Of a DNA stretch of 64,000 bases, positions 1 to 7,679 are shown piece by piece. Positions within the stretch are counted from its first letter, which is position 1. Every line of letters starts with the position of its first letter. The DNA is from JAPOXR01 sp964291445. Its GTDB lineage: Bacteria > Pseudomonadota > Alphaproteobacteria > Rhodobacterales > Rhodobacteraceae. The notes beneath the pieces were generated by a model. The model was given only the letters and a program-made list of their open reading frames with translations. It was not told the DNA's origin and did no database searches. A program made the translations under genes and the position numbers. The stretch is taken from contig OZ219863.1 of NCBI GenBank assembly GCA_964291445.2, positions 372,001 to 436,000 on the forward strand, in the 5' to 3' direction.

Positions 1-539
1 AACATCGCGTCCAGCAACTGCCCGGCCCTGCCGACAAATGGCTTGCCCAGCCTGTCCTCGTCGGCCCCGGGAGCTTCGCCGACGATCATGACCCTAGCCT
101 CCGGATTGCCGTCGGCAAACACCAGATTGGTTGCCATCTTCCTGACCTCGCAATGCTCGTAGGCGGCGATGGCATCCCTGAGCGCATCCAGGGTCAGCGC
201 TCGCCCGGCCTCCCTCTCTGCAATGGCAATCGCCGCCGCAATCGGATCCTCTTCTCTCATGGCAGGCCCGGCGGCGGGGCTGCCGGAAGGCCCGGGAGCC
301 GGGTTGCCAGCAGGTTCACTAGCGGGATTGCCAGCGGGTTCACGGGCGGGATTGCCGTCGAGGTCGAGAGCCGAATTGCGGGCCGGGCCGGTAGCAGGAG
401 TGCCGGCGGGCATCGTCCGTTCCGGCATCGGTCCAGCCGCAACCGCGAACCGGTCGACCGGCACCTCACCCGTGCATTCGTCGGCACCGATCTCGACCTG
501 CCATTCAAGCAACAGGGTATCATCTGCCCGGCCGGGCAT
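1..539 (-). CDS. Uracil-DNA glycosylase, family 4/5 (C-terminus beyond the window)
   Basis: Removes uracil from DNA as the first step of base excision repair. Reading the minus strand from the ATG at 539, about 179 codons are present and the gene runs off the left edge. The last part shows GEAPGADEDRLGKPFVGRAG, the family 4/5 catalytic motif with the phosphate/uracil-binding GEAPG, preceded by a cysteine (HCEVRK) where these enzymes usually carry their first iron-sulfur ligands. The first ~110 residues are a variable N-terminal extension. It includes a proline/alanine-rich linker made of an 8-residue repeat (about residues 61-80) and then an acidic REED stretch before the catalytic domain. 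The start overlaps the stop codon of the small upstream ORF by one base (TGATG). The domain call is secure; the exact start is less so because the N-terminus is not conserved. Confidence 0.85.
   Translation of the reverse strand, partial: MPGRADDTLLLEWQVEIGADECTGEVPVDRFAVAAGPMPERTMPAGTPATGPARNSALDLDGNPAREPAGNPASEPAGNPAPGPSGSPAAGPAMREEDPIAAAIAIAEREAGRALTLDALRDAIAAYEHCEVRKMATNLVFADGNPEARVMIVGEAPGADEDRLGKPFVGRAGQLLDAM
302..359. repeat. 24-bp in-frame repeat encoding a Pro-rich linker
   Basis: About 2.4 copies of a 24-bp unit lie inside the uracil-DNA glycosylase gene. They encode NPASEPAG, NPAREPAG and a partial NP on the minus strand. The period is a multiple of three, so copy changes only alter linker length between the N-terminal extension and the catalytic domain. 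Confidence 0.75.
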
Positions 540-736
540 CACGCAGCCAGCACATCGGTTTCACCGGCCCGAGGCGTGACCAGCATCAGCGCTCCCGGCG
601 GCGCAGAAACCCTGGTCGCGAAGGCCGATTCGCTGCGAACCGGCCTCCCGTTCCATGCCACGGCCTTCCCGGCAATGGCCAGGGGACCCGGCACCCACCG
701 GCATTCGACCTGCCCGTACGCCATTGCGCTCGTCAT
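539..736 (-). CDS. Small hypothetical protein upstream of the glycosylase
   Basis: A 65-residue ORF beginning MTSAMAYGQVECRWV and ending at a TGA that overlaps the glycosylase ATG by one base. The frame stays open upstream to 820, giving 93 residues from an earlier ATG, and no Shine-Dalgarno clearly separates the two starts. I do not recognise the sequence. The tight spacing to the glycosylase and to the epimerase-like gene upstream suggests one minus-strand transcript. No signal peptide, membrane helix or known motif is visible. It could be a fragment of a larger lost gene. Confidence 0.4.
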   Translation of the reverse strand: MTSAMAYGQVECRWVPGPLAIAGKAVAWNGRPVRSESAFATRVSAPPGALMLVTPRAGETDVLAA

Positions 737-826
737 GTGACCGCAGATGCGCCGTTGGCTTCCCGTTGCGTCGTCTGGCACGGGACATCCCTCCAATCGA
801 GCCATCGGCACAGCCCGCAAGTGATC

Positions 827-1747
827 TCACACATCCTGGACCACTCCTCGATCACGGGAGGCAGACAGAGCCTTCGCTTGCTGCGCCGCAACAAGCTGGG
901 CCCGCGTGAAATCCAGCGCATTGCGGACCAAATCGTCGCCATCGGTCCACAGATTGCGCCAAATTCCGAGAGTGCGAGACAATTGTGGATCAACGATTTC
1001 GGACGAAAAGGACTCGAATACCAGCGGACCACCATATCCGATCTGCGCCAGGGCACGGAAAATCGGCGCAAATTCGATGGAACCGGACCCCAGATAGCCC
1101 CGGTGGCATTCACCGAGGTGGAAATATCCCAACCGGTCTCCGGTCTCCAGGATGGCCCTCGCCGGGTCTGCTTCCTCGATATGCATGTGGTAGGTGTCAA
1201 GATGCACCCTGGCATTGGCCGCACCGATCATCTCGCAAAGCGCAACACCCTGTGCGGCCGTATTGGCGATATTCGTCTCGTAGCGGTTGACAACCTCCAG
1301 ACCGACGGTGATTCCACTCCTTTCGGCGGCGGCGCAAACCCGGCGCAGCACGCTGACGCTTTCCTCCAGCCCCTCGGACGTTGCCGGTTGCCCGTATTTC
1401 ATCAGCGCCGAGTAGAGGACCCCGCAAATATGGCTGGCGCCGATATCGCGGGCGATGGACACCACCTTCATCAACAGCGCCTCGCCGCGGGCGACGCATT
1501 CGGAATCGCCGGACGACAGATCGGTAGCTGGTCCGAGGCCAAGCGAGATCGTGGCAGCGAGATTGTACTCCTCGAGCAGCCTGGCGGTCAGGCCCGAATC
1601 GATCCTGTCGGGATCGAGAGCCGGTATTTCGATGAGATCATAACCGACCTGCGCGGTGCCCTCGATGGCCCTGCGGGCCTCGGCTTCACGCCAGCCGCCC
1701 ACCCAGCACAGCGCATGAACCCCGAGCCTGTTCCGACCAAATGCCAT
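827..1747 (-). CDS. TIM-barrel sugar isomerase/epimerase, D-tagatose (psicose) 3-epimerase type
   Basis: A 306-residue protein of the AP-endonuclease-2 TIM-barrel superfamily. These enzymes interconvert ketoses or related small sugars with a single divalent metal. The four expected metal ligands appear in order: Glu in GLEVVNRYETN, Asp and His in HLDTYHMHIEE, His in FHLGECHRGYLGSG, and Glu in VFESFSS. That pattern fits the D-tagatose/D-psicose 3-epimerase branch better than hydroxypyruvate isomerase. I chose the ATG at 1747 because GGGGGAG lies six bases upstream; the frame is open to 1822 but that part looks non-coding. No other sugar genes are adjacent, so the substrate cannot be inferred. 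Confidence 0.8.
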   Translation of the reverse strand: MAFGRNRLGVHALCWVGGWREAEARRAIEGTAQVGYDLIEIPALDPDRIDSGLTARLLEEYNLAATISLGLGPATDLSSGDSECVARGEALLMKVVSIARDIGASHICGVLYSALMKYGQPATSEGLEESVSVLRRVCAAAERSGITVGLEVVNRYETNIANTAAQGVALCEMIGAANARVHLDTYHMHIEEADPARAILETGDRLGYFHLGECHRGYLGSGSIEFAPIFRALAQIGYGGPLVFESFSSEIVDPQLSRTLGIWRNLWTDGDDLVRNALDFTRAQLVAAQQAKALSASRDRGVVQDV

Positions 1748-2437
1748 GATGCACTCCCCCGCCTTCAATCCGCGGTCGCGCCAACCCGAAAACGATGTGC
1801 CATCGCCACATAATCCTGGCAATCACCAGCCGCACGCCGCCGACGGTCCTGGCCGCCCGGACGCTCTCCCGGCAAACCCGGTCACCGCCCTGAAGGACGG
1901 AATGACAACCGGGAACACCCTGGCTTCGCAAACCCCGACAGACGCCCGTTCCAGGCGACGAAGAGACCGGAGTTGCGATCGCCGATCCTTCATGCCGACC
2001 ATCAAACGACTAACTGTTCACCGTTCCACAGGTCAAGCCGGCAATTGAATTCGAAATCGCAAACATCCTCAAACCGACACTGACAGTTACCGGCCGACAT
2101 CCGGCGGCATTCCGGATACACGGCCCAGCATCAGCCCCGGCTCGGCAAGTCAAACCCGCCGACCGGCCGGCCGGCGGGTGGCATGTCAGGCACGGGGTCG
2201 TGGCAGCGGGGGTGGATGGAGCCCCTGTCCATCTTGAAGGCAATGCGGGACGGGGTTGCGTGTCTCGCGGCGGTTGCAGGATGTGTCAGGAATTGGGGGC
2301 GGAACTGCTCGGCCGAAGGCGGTGTGGTGGGCGTCGCTCGCCTGGCTTCGCTTGTGACGGGATGGCTTGGGCGGGCGGCGCCGCTTGTTCAGCGAATCCA
2401 ACCTGCCTATAAGCCGTTGCGGAGATGGATTTCGCCA
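1748..2437. other. Long intergenic region upstream of pyrB
   Basis: About 690 bp between two divergent genes. The open frames in it have no recognisable family or ribosome binding site. The pyrB frame is open upstream to 2183, but that extension is not ATCase-like. The one clear structure is the GC-rich hairpin at 2154-2179. Confidence 0.6.
2154..2179 (+). promoter_or_regulatory. GC-rich hairpin in the pyrB upstream region
   Basis: Perfect 8-bp arms, ACCCGCCG and CGGCGGGT, enclose a 10-base loop that is itself palindromic (CCGGCCGG). No T-run follows, so it is not a typical intrinsic terminator. It lies about 260 bp upstream of pyrB and could be a leader structure or protein site. The function is inferred only from position. 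Confidence 0.3.
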
Positions 2438-3445
2438 ATGGCAATCAGTTCAAGACACCTTCTCGGGATCGAACAGCTCTCTGTCGATGACATCCTGCGG
2501 ATTCTTGAACTTGCCGAACACTACGCCGCCATCAACCGGCAGCGGGTAAAGCACGAATCGGTGCTGGACGGGAAGACGCAGATCAACCTCTTCTTCGAGA
2601 GTTCCACCAGGACCCAGGCCAGCTTCGAACTGGCCGGCAAACGGCTCGGTGCCGATGTCATGAGCATGAACCCCGAAGTCAGCTCGCTCAGCAAGGGTGA
2701 GTCGCTGATTGACACCGCCATGACCCTGAATGCCATGCATCCCGACCTCCTGGTCATCCGGCATCCGGCATCAGGGGCCGTCAACCTGTTGTCGGAAAAG
2801 GTGAATTGCTCCGTCCTCAATGCCGGCGATGGCAGCCATGAACACCCGACGCAGGCCTTGCTGGATGCCCTGACGATTCGCCGGTTCAAGGGAGTCCTGC
2901 ACGGCCTGACGGTGGCAATCTGCGGCGACATCCTTCACTCGCGGGTGGCCCGGTCGAACATGCTCATGCTGTTCAAGCTGCAGAACCGCGTGCGGATGAT
3001 CGGGCCGAGGACGCTGATCCCGAAATCACTGGCTGAACTCGGTGTCGAAATCCATGACCGGATGGATGAAGGGTTGGCGGGCGTTGATGTCGTCATGATG
3101 CTCAGACTGCAGCAGGAGCGGATGTCCGGCGCCAGCATCCCGTCATTCCGGGAGTATTTTCACCTGTACGGCCTCGATCGCGAGAAACTCGCCCATGCCC
3201 GCCCGGATGCGATCGTGATGCATCCGGGACCGATGAACCGCGGGGTCGAGATTGACGGGACGATCGCCGACGACATCAACCGCTCGGTGATCCAGGACCA
3301 GGTGGAAATGGGCGTCGCGGTGCGGATGGCGGTCATGGATCTGCTGTCGCGGAGCCCTGATGACGACCGGAGCCATTCCGATACCCGAACCCGTGCTGAC
3401 CCCCGGCGCCTTCCGCCAAATCCGAACCTCACTGCCGGGTCGTGA
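2438..3445 (+). CDS. pyrB: Aspartate carbamoyltransferase catalytic subunit
   Basis: Condenses carbamoyl phosphate with aspartate in the second step of pyrimidine synthesis. The 335-residue protein has the carbamoyl-phosphate motif STRT (residues 56-59), HPTQ (136-139) and HPGPMNRG (262-269), all at normal spacing. The ATG at 2438 is preceded by GGAG and begins MAISSRHLLGIEQLS, typical of the family. The C-terminus runs about 20 residues past the usual end, in sequence immediately before pyrC-like, whose ATG is seven bases after the stop. No regulatory pyrI gene is nearby. ATCases of this class often work together with an inactive dihydroorotase homologue, which is what follows here. Confidence 0.95.
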   Translation: MAISSRHLLGIEQLSVDDILRILELAEHYAAINRQRVKHESVLDGKTQINLFFESSTRTQASFELAGKRLGADVMSMNPEVSSLSKGESLIDTAMTLNAMHPDLLVIRHPASGAVNLLSEKVNCSVLNAGDGSHEHPTQALLDALTIRRFKGVLHGLTVAICGDILHSRVARSNMLMLFKLQNRVRMIGPRTLIPKSLAELGVEIHDRMDEGLAGVDVVMMLRLQQERMSGASIPSFREYFHLYGLDREKLAHARPDAIVMHPGPMNRGVEIDGTIADDINRSVIQDQVEMGVAVRMAVMDLLSRSPDDDRSHSDTRTRADPRRLPPNPNLTAGS

Positions 3446-3452
3446 GGGCGCG

Positions 3453-4736
3453 ATGACGCTGATCTTTCGCAATGCGATGATCGTGGATCCGGAGACCGAC
3501 TCGGTCGAACCTGGCTCGCTGCTGGTGCGGAATGGCCTGGTCGCCGGGCGGGACGGTCCGGATTGCACTGCAGCCGCCTCGGAGGTCATCGAGTGCGATG
3601 GCCATTGCCTGGCCCCGGGAATTGTCGATCTCGGCGTCAAGATCGGAGAACCCGGCGAGAGGCACAAGGAGAGTTTCCGCACCGCCGGCTTGGCCGCCGC
3701 CGCAGGCGGCATCACCTCGGTCGTGACCAGGCCCGATACCGTTCCACCGATCGACAATCCGGAGACACTGGAATTCTTCATACGACGGGCAGAAGCATCG
3801 ACCGGGATCCGGATTCTTCCCATGGCAACATTGACCAAGGGCCGGAATGGCGAGGAAATTTCCGAGATCGGCCTGCTGGCCGATGCCGGTGCGGTGGCGT
3901 TTTCGGATTGCGACCGGCCGGTCCGCAACGCCCGGGTGATGGCAAGATGCATGGCCTATGCCGGCCAGCAGGGTGCGTTGGTGGTCGGTCACCCGCAGGA
4001 TCCGGATTTGTCCGAGGGCGCGGCGGCGACCGCAAGCCAGTTTGCCTTTCTCAAGGGGTTGCCGACCGTGCCGACAATGGCCGAGAGAATGGGGCTGGAG
4101 CGCGATCTTTCCCTCGTCGAGCTGACCGGCGCCAGCTACCATGCCGACCAGATCACCACCGCCGCCGCATTGCCGGTGCTGGAGCGGGCGCTGGAGGCGG
4201 GGCTCGATGTGACCGCCGGCACCTCAATCCACCATCTGACCTTGAACGAACTCGACATTGGCGACTACCGGACCTTCTTCAAGGTCAAACCGCCACTGCG
4301 GTCCGAGGATGATCGACAGGCGGTCATTTCCGGGCTTGCCAGCGGAGCCATCTCGATCATCTCGTCCATGCATACGCCGCAGGATGAAGAATCCAAGCGG
4401 CTGCCATATGCCCAGGCGGCAGGCGGCGCCGTTGCACTCGAGACCATCCTGCCGGCCGCCCTGCGCCTTTATCATTCCGGGGAGCTTGGCCTTGCGGCAT
4501 TGTTCAGGGCGCTGTCACTGAATCCGTCACGCAGGCTGTCGCTGCCCGGCGGCCGACTGTCCAGCGGAGCACCGGCCGATTTGGTCCTGTTTGACCCGGA
4601 TTATCCGTTTCGTCTCGACCGCTTTACGCTCAGCTCCAAATCCGGGAATACCCCTTTTGACAACCAGACCCTGCAGGGCAGGGTTTTGCGGACATATGTG
4701 AACGGAATGGAGATATTTCGCCATTCCCGGGAATGA
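3453..4736 (+). CDS. pyrC: Dihydroorotase-like protein lacking metal ligands (pseudo-DHOase, PyrC')
   Basis: A 427-residue amidohydrolase of the dihydroorotase family, directly after pyrB. Active type I enzymes have DxHxHxRxPG. Here residues 59-68 read DLGVKIGEPG, so both histidines are Gly and Lys and the substrate arginine is Gly. The catalytic aspartate of the TDHAPH motif is Met (SSMHTPQ, about residues 304-310). A His at 180 and another at 230 remain. The protein is therefore probably not catalytic. Known inactive homologues in pyrB operons assemble with the ATCase and are needed for its activity or stability, and that role is likely here. A separate true dihydroorotase should be elsewhere in the genome. 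The ATG at 3453 has GAGG upstream; the frame is open from 3360 inside pyrB. Confidence 0.85.
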   Translation: MTLIFRNAMIVDPETDSVEPGSLLVRNGLVAGRDGPDCTAAASEVIECDGHCLAPGIVDLGVKIGEPGERHKESFRTAGLAAAAGGITSVVTRPDTVPPIDNPETLEFFIRRAEASTGIRILPMATLTKGRNGEEISEIGLLADAGAVAFSDCDRPVRNARVMARCMAYAGQQGALVVGHPQDPDLSEGAAATASQFAFLKGLPTVPTMAERMGLERDLSLVELTGASYHADQITTAAALPVLERALEAGLDVTAGTSIHHLTLNELDIGDYRTFFKVKPPLRSEDDRQAVISGLASGAISIISSMHTPQDEESKRLPYAQAAGGAVALETILPAALRLYHSGELGLAALFRALSLNPSRRLSLPGGRLSSGAPADLVLFDPDYPFRLDRFTLSSKSGNTPFDNQTLQGRVLRTYVNGMEIFRHSRE

Positions 4737-4820
4737 CTCGTGTCGTGAACCGAAGCAGGGCAGCGCGTCCGGAGGACTGCATTCCCGGCCGCACCTTGCC
4801 ATCAGGAGGAGGAATTCGGC

Positions 4821-5435
4821 GTGAATCTGATCCATGAGGCCGGCATCGCCGCCCTGCTCCTGGGATACCTCCTGGGCTCCATCCCATTCGGCGTCGTGAA
4901 TGCCAGGATCTGGCAACTCGGCGATCTTTCAAAAATCGGATCCGGCAATATCGGCACGACCAATGTTCTCAGAACCGGCAACCGGGCGGCGGCTGCCATG
5001 ACGCTGCTGCTGGATGCCGGCAAGGGAGTGGCCGCTGTCGTGATCGCGCAATCGATTGCCGGCGAACAGTTCGCGCTCGCTGCCGGCTGCGCCGCCGTCA
5101 TCGGGCACATGTTTCCGCCGTGGTTGCGATTTCGCGGCGGCAAGGGCGTAGCCACCTTTCTGGGTGTATTGCTGGGCTATTCGGTGATGGCGGGTATATT
5201 TGCCTGTGCAGTATGGCTGGTGGTGGCGGTCCTGTCCCGCTATGCATCATTGTCCTCGCTGTTGGCGGCGATCGCCGCTCTGGGCTTCCCCTGGATCCTT
5301 GGCTGGGACCACGGCACGCTGTTCATTGCAATCATGACCGCGCTTGTCGTCTTCCGACACTGGGCAAATGTCGGACGCCTGGTAGCTGGCACGGAGTCGA
5401 GGATATCACTGGGAGGGCGGCAATCCGGACGGTGA
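4821..5435 (+). CDS. plsY: Acyl-phosphate:glycerol-3-phosphate acyltransferase
   Basis: An inner-membrane enzyme that transfers an acyl group from acyl phosphate to glycerol-3-phosphate, the first step of phospholipid synthesis. The 204-residue protein is rich in membrane helices and carries the three PlsY loop motifs: SGNIGTTNV (about 41-49), GHMFPPWLRFRGGKGVAT (about 96-113) and RHWANVGRL near the end. It starts with GTG at 4821 behind a strong AGGAGGAGGA. It follows the pyrB-pyrC' pair by 84 bp and probably shares its transcript. Its stop codon lies inside the first copy of a short direct repeat. Confidence 0.95.
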   Translation: MNLIHEAGIAALLLGYLLGSIPFGVVNARIWQLGDLSKIGSGNIGTTNVLRTGNRAAAAMTLLLDAGKGVAAVVIAQSIAGEQFALAAGCAAVIGHMFPPWLRFRGGKGVATFLGVLLGYSVMAGIFACAVWLVVAVLSRYASLSSLLAAIAALGFPWILGWDHGTLFIAIMTALVVFRHWANVGRLVAGTESRISLGGRQSGR

Positions 5436-5479
5436 GACCGGCGTCCCTGGGTTGCCGGATCGGCAATCCGGACGGTGAG
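5418..5479. repeat. Two-copy 19-bp direct repeat at the plsY 3' end
   Basis: CGGCAATCCGGACGGTGAG occurs at 5418-5436 and again at 5461-5479, identical and 43 bp apart. The first copy contains the last codons and stop of plsY. It lies in the short gap between the convergent plsY and gshA genes. Confidence 0.8.
5452..5466. terminator. Possible bidirectional terminator hairpin
   Basis: TTGCCG-GAT-CGGCAA forms a perfect 6-bp stem with a 3-base loop between the convergent plsY and gshA genes. There is no T-run, so the terminator role rests on position only. Confidence 0.3.
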
Positions 5480-5487
5480 GTCGGCAC

Positions 5488-6858
5488 TCAGTAGCTGCAG
5501 GATTGGTAAATGGGATCAATGCGCCGGTTCCATTCCGCCTCGTAGAGGTCCAGCAGATCCTCGGCTGGCGTCTTACCCCGTTGCAGGCTGTCACGCAGTG
5601 CATCAAGGAAGTGACTCTCGTCGGGGACTAGACCGCCAGCACCCGGCCGGGCGCGTCTCTTGAGGCCGCTTTCCGCGATCAACAGGGCCTGCCTGGCATA
5701 TTCGGCCAGGCTCTCATCGTTGTGACCGCCCTTGAAGCCATGCCGCGCTGCCGACACCCGGAGTCCCTCCCTTGCCTCGGCATCGAGGTTGCGAACGAGG
5801 TCCCAGGCCGCGTCAAGCGAGGTCGAATCATAGACCAGCCCGACCCAGAATGCCGGCAGCGCACAGAGTCGGCGCCACGGACCGCCATCCGCCCCGCGCA
5901 TTTCGATGAACTGCTTGATTCGTGCTTCCGGAAAGATCGTGGTGAGATGATCGGCCCAATCGGATATCAGGGGCAATTCTCCCGGCAGGGCCGGCAGCCG
6001 TCCAGCCAGGAAGTCCCGAAAGGACTGGCCGAGCGCATCGATGTATTTCCCGTCGCGATAGACAAAATACATCGGGACATCGAGCGCATACTCCACCCAG
6101 GCCTCGAATCCGAACCCATCCTCGAACACGAAGGGCAGCATGCCAGTGCGACTGGCATCCAGGCTTCGCCAGATCCGGCTTCTCAGGCTCAGATATCCGG
6201 ATTTCCCGTTCTCGAAGAAGGGTGAATTGGCGAAAAACGCCGTCGCCACCGGCTGCAGTGCCAGCGCCACCCTGAGCTTGCGAACCATGTCGGACTCGCT
6301 GGCAAAATCGAGATTCACCTGGACGGTGCAGGTCCGGTACATCATGTCCAGACCGGTGGTGCCGACCTTCTGCATGTAATCGGTCATGAGCCGGTACCTG
6401 CCTTTCGGCATCAGCGGCATCTGCGCATGATTCCAGGCCGGCGCTGCCCCCAGACCGATGAAGCCGGCGCCGATGCGATCCGCGATCTCCCTGACCTCCC
6501 CGAGATGCTGGTTGACCTCGTCACAGGTCTCGTGGACCGTCTCCAGCGGGGCGCCCGACAGCTCCAACTGCCCGCCCGGCTCCAGCGAGATATTTGACCC
6601 GCTACGCTCAAGGCCGATGATGTTGCCGGCCTCCGCAACCGGCCGCCAGCCAAATTCGTCCCTCAGCCCCTCGAGCATGGCCCGGATCGAACAGGGGCCG
6701 TCATAGGGCAATGGCTGACATCTCGCCAAATCAAACCCGAATTTTTCGTGCTCGGTCCCGATCCGCCACCGTGATTGGGGCTTGCAGCCATCTTCCAGGT
6801 ATCCGGCCAGCTGTTCGTGGCGTTCGATGCGAACGCCCCCGGTCTGGGGAATTGACAT
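5488..6858 (-). CDS. gshA: Glutamate-cysteine ligase, plant/alphaproteobacterial type
   Basis: Joins glutamate and cysteine with ATP, the first step of glutathione synthesis; gshB lies at 38097-39059. The 456-residue protein has the family features GTEHEKFGF near the N-terminus, EPGGQLELSG (substrate and metal site) and RTCTVQVNLDF in the middle. Its length is normal for the plant-like GCS2 type. I chose the ATG at 6858 (MSIPQTGGVRIE, GGAAG upstream) over the open-frame start at 6918. It lies 78 bp downstream of rsmE on the same strand, so the two are probably co-transcribed. It converges on plsY. Confidence 0.92.
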   Translation of the reverse strand: MSIPQTGGVRIERHEQLAGYLEDGCKPQSRWRIGTEHEKFGFDLARCQPLPYDGPCSIRAMLEGLRDEFGWRPVAEAGNIIGLERSGSNISLEPGGQLELSGAPLETVHETCDEVNQHLGEVREIADRIGAGFIGLGAAPAWNHAQMPLMPKGRYRLMTDYMQKVGTTGLDMMYRTCTVQVNLDFASESDMVRKLRVALALQPVATAFFANSPFFENGKSGYLSLRSRIWRSLDASRTGMLPFVFEDGFGFEAWVEYALDVPMYFVYRDGKYIDALGQSFRDFLAGRLPALPGELPLISDWADHLTTIFPEARIKQFIEMRGADGGPWRRLCALPAFWVGLVYDSTSLDAAWDLVRNLDAEAREGLRVSAARHGFKGGHNDESLAEYARQALLIAESGLKRRARPGAGGLVPDESHFLDALRDSLQRGKTPAEDLLDLYEAEWNRRIDPIYQSCSY

Positions 6859-6936
6859 GTGGCGCTTCCTGTCCGCGATCAGAGCCCGACCGCTATAGAC
6901 CTGCAGCCCGCCTGGCAACAGGAATGGATGGGTGGC

Positions 6937-7677
6937 TCAACCGGCGCGTCCGGCGATATTGACCAGGCCCAATACCACCGCCGCCGCGGTGTCTGCCCGT
7001 AGCAGCCGGTCGCCAAGGCCGACCGGCACCGCGCCGGCCATCCGCCGGATATGGTGACGTTCGGATTCGGTAAATCCGCCTTCGGGGCCGATGAGCACTG
7101 CCAGCCGGTCCGGCAGGGAGGGTGGCAGGGGAAAGTCGCTGCATCCCAGCCGGGTCTCGTCGCAAAAGATCAGCCCCCTTCCCTCCGGCCAGCCGGCGAG
7201 TGCCGGCTTCAATGCGGCAAATTGGTGAATGGTCGGAACGGACAACCCGCCACATTGCTCGGCCGCCTCCCGGGCAACGGCGCGCAGTCTGGCGGTCTGC
7301 ACGCGGCGGGAATTGGTCAGTTCGGTCCGGATTGGGAAGATGTCCGACACCCCGATTTCGGTCGCCTTTTCCACGATGAAATCGGTTCTCGATTTCTTGA
7401 GTGGCGAGAACAGCAGCCACAGATCCGGGGGATCGGATTGCTGCCGGGTCTGCCCAAGGCAACGAAGCAGGACCCGGCCGGGGCTGGCGGAGACCATGGT
7501 TGCGCGCCACTCGCCATCTTCCCCGTTGAACAGCCCGACATGGTCACCCTCCCGGAGCCGCAGCACCCGGTACAAATAATGTGTATGACTGTCACCGGCC
7601 TCCAGCTCAGCCCCGTGGCCGAGCGGATGCTCGACATGCAACCTTGTCTTCATCGGCGGAAACGGCATGGTATGCAT
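6937..7677 (-). CDS. rsmE: 16S rRNA m3U1498 methyltransferase
   Basis: A SPOUT-family methyltransferase that N3-methylates U1498 of 16S rRNA. The 246-residue protein contains FSPLKKSRTDFIVEKATEIGV, here cut to the diagnostic KKSRTDFIVEKATEIGV, then LIGPEGGFTESE (SAM-binding knot) and LGDRLLRADTAAAVVLG near the C-terminus. The start could be the ATG at 7677, 7668 or 7653; MKTRLHVEHP from 7653 fits the family length best. The 7677 start would sit only two bases from the divergent ubiA ATG. Confidence 0.92.
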   Translation of the reverse strand: MHTMPFPPMKTRLHVEHPLGHGAELEAGDSHTHYLYRVLRLREGDHVGLFNGEDGEWRATMVSASPGRVLLRCLGQTRQQSDPPDLWLLFSPLKKSRTDFIVEKATEIGVSDIFPIRTELTNSRRVQTARLRAVAREAAEQCGGLSVPTIHQFAALKPALAGWPEGRGLIFCDETRLGCSDFPLPPSLPDRLAVLIGPEGGFTESERHHIRRMAGAVPVGLGDRLLRADTAAAVVLGLVNIAGRAG

Positions 7678-7679
7678 CT

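Noticed and set aside
2183..2437. N-terminal extension of pyrB
   Set aside because: The frame is open but the sequence is unlike ATCase, and the ATG at 2438 has both homology and a ribosome site.
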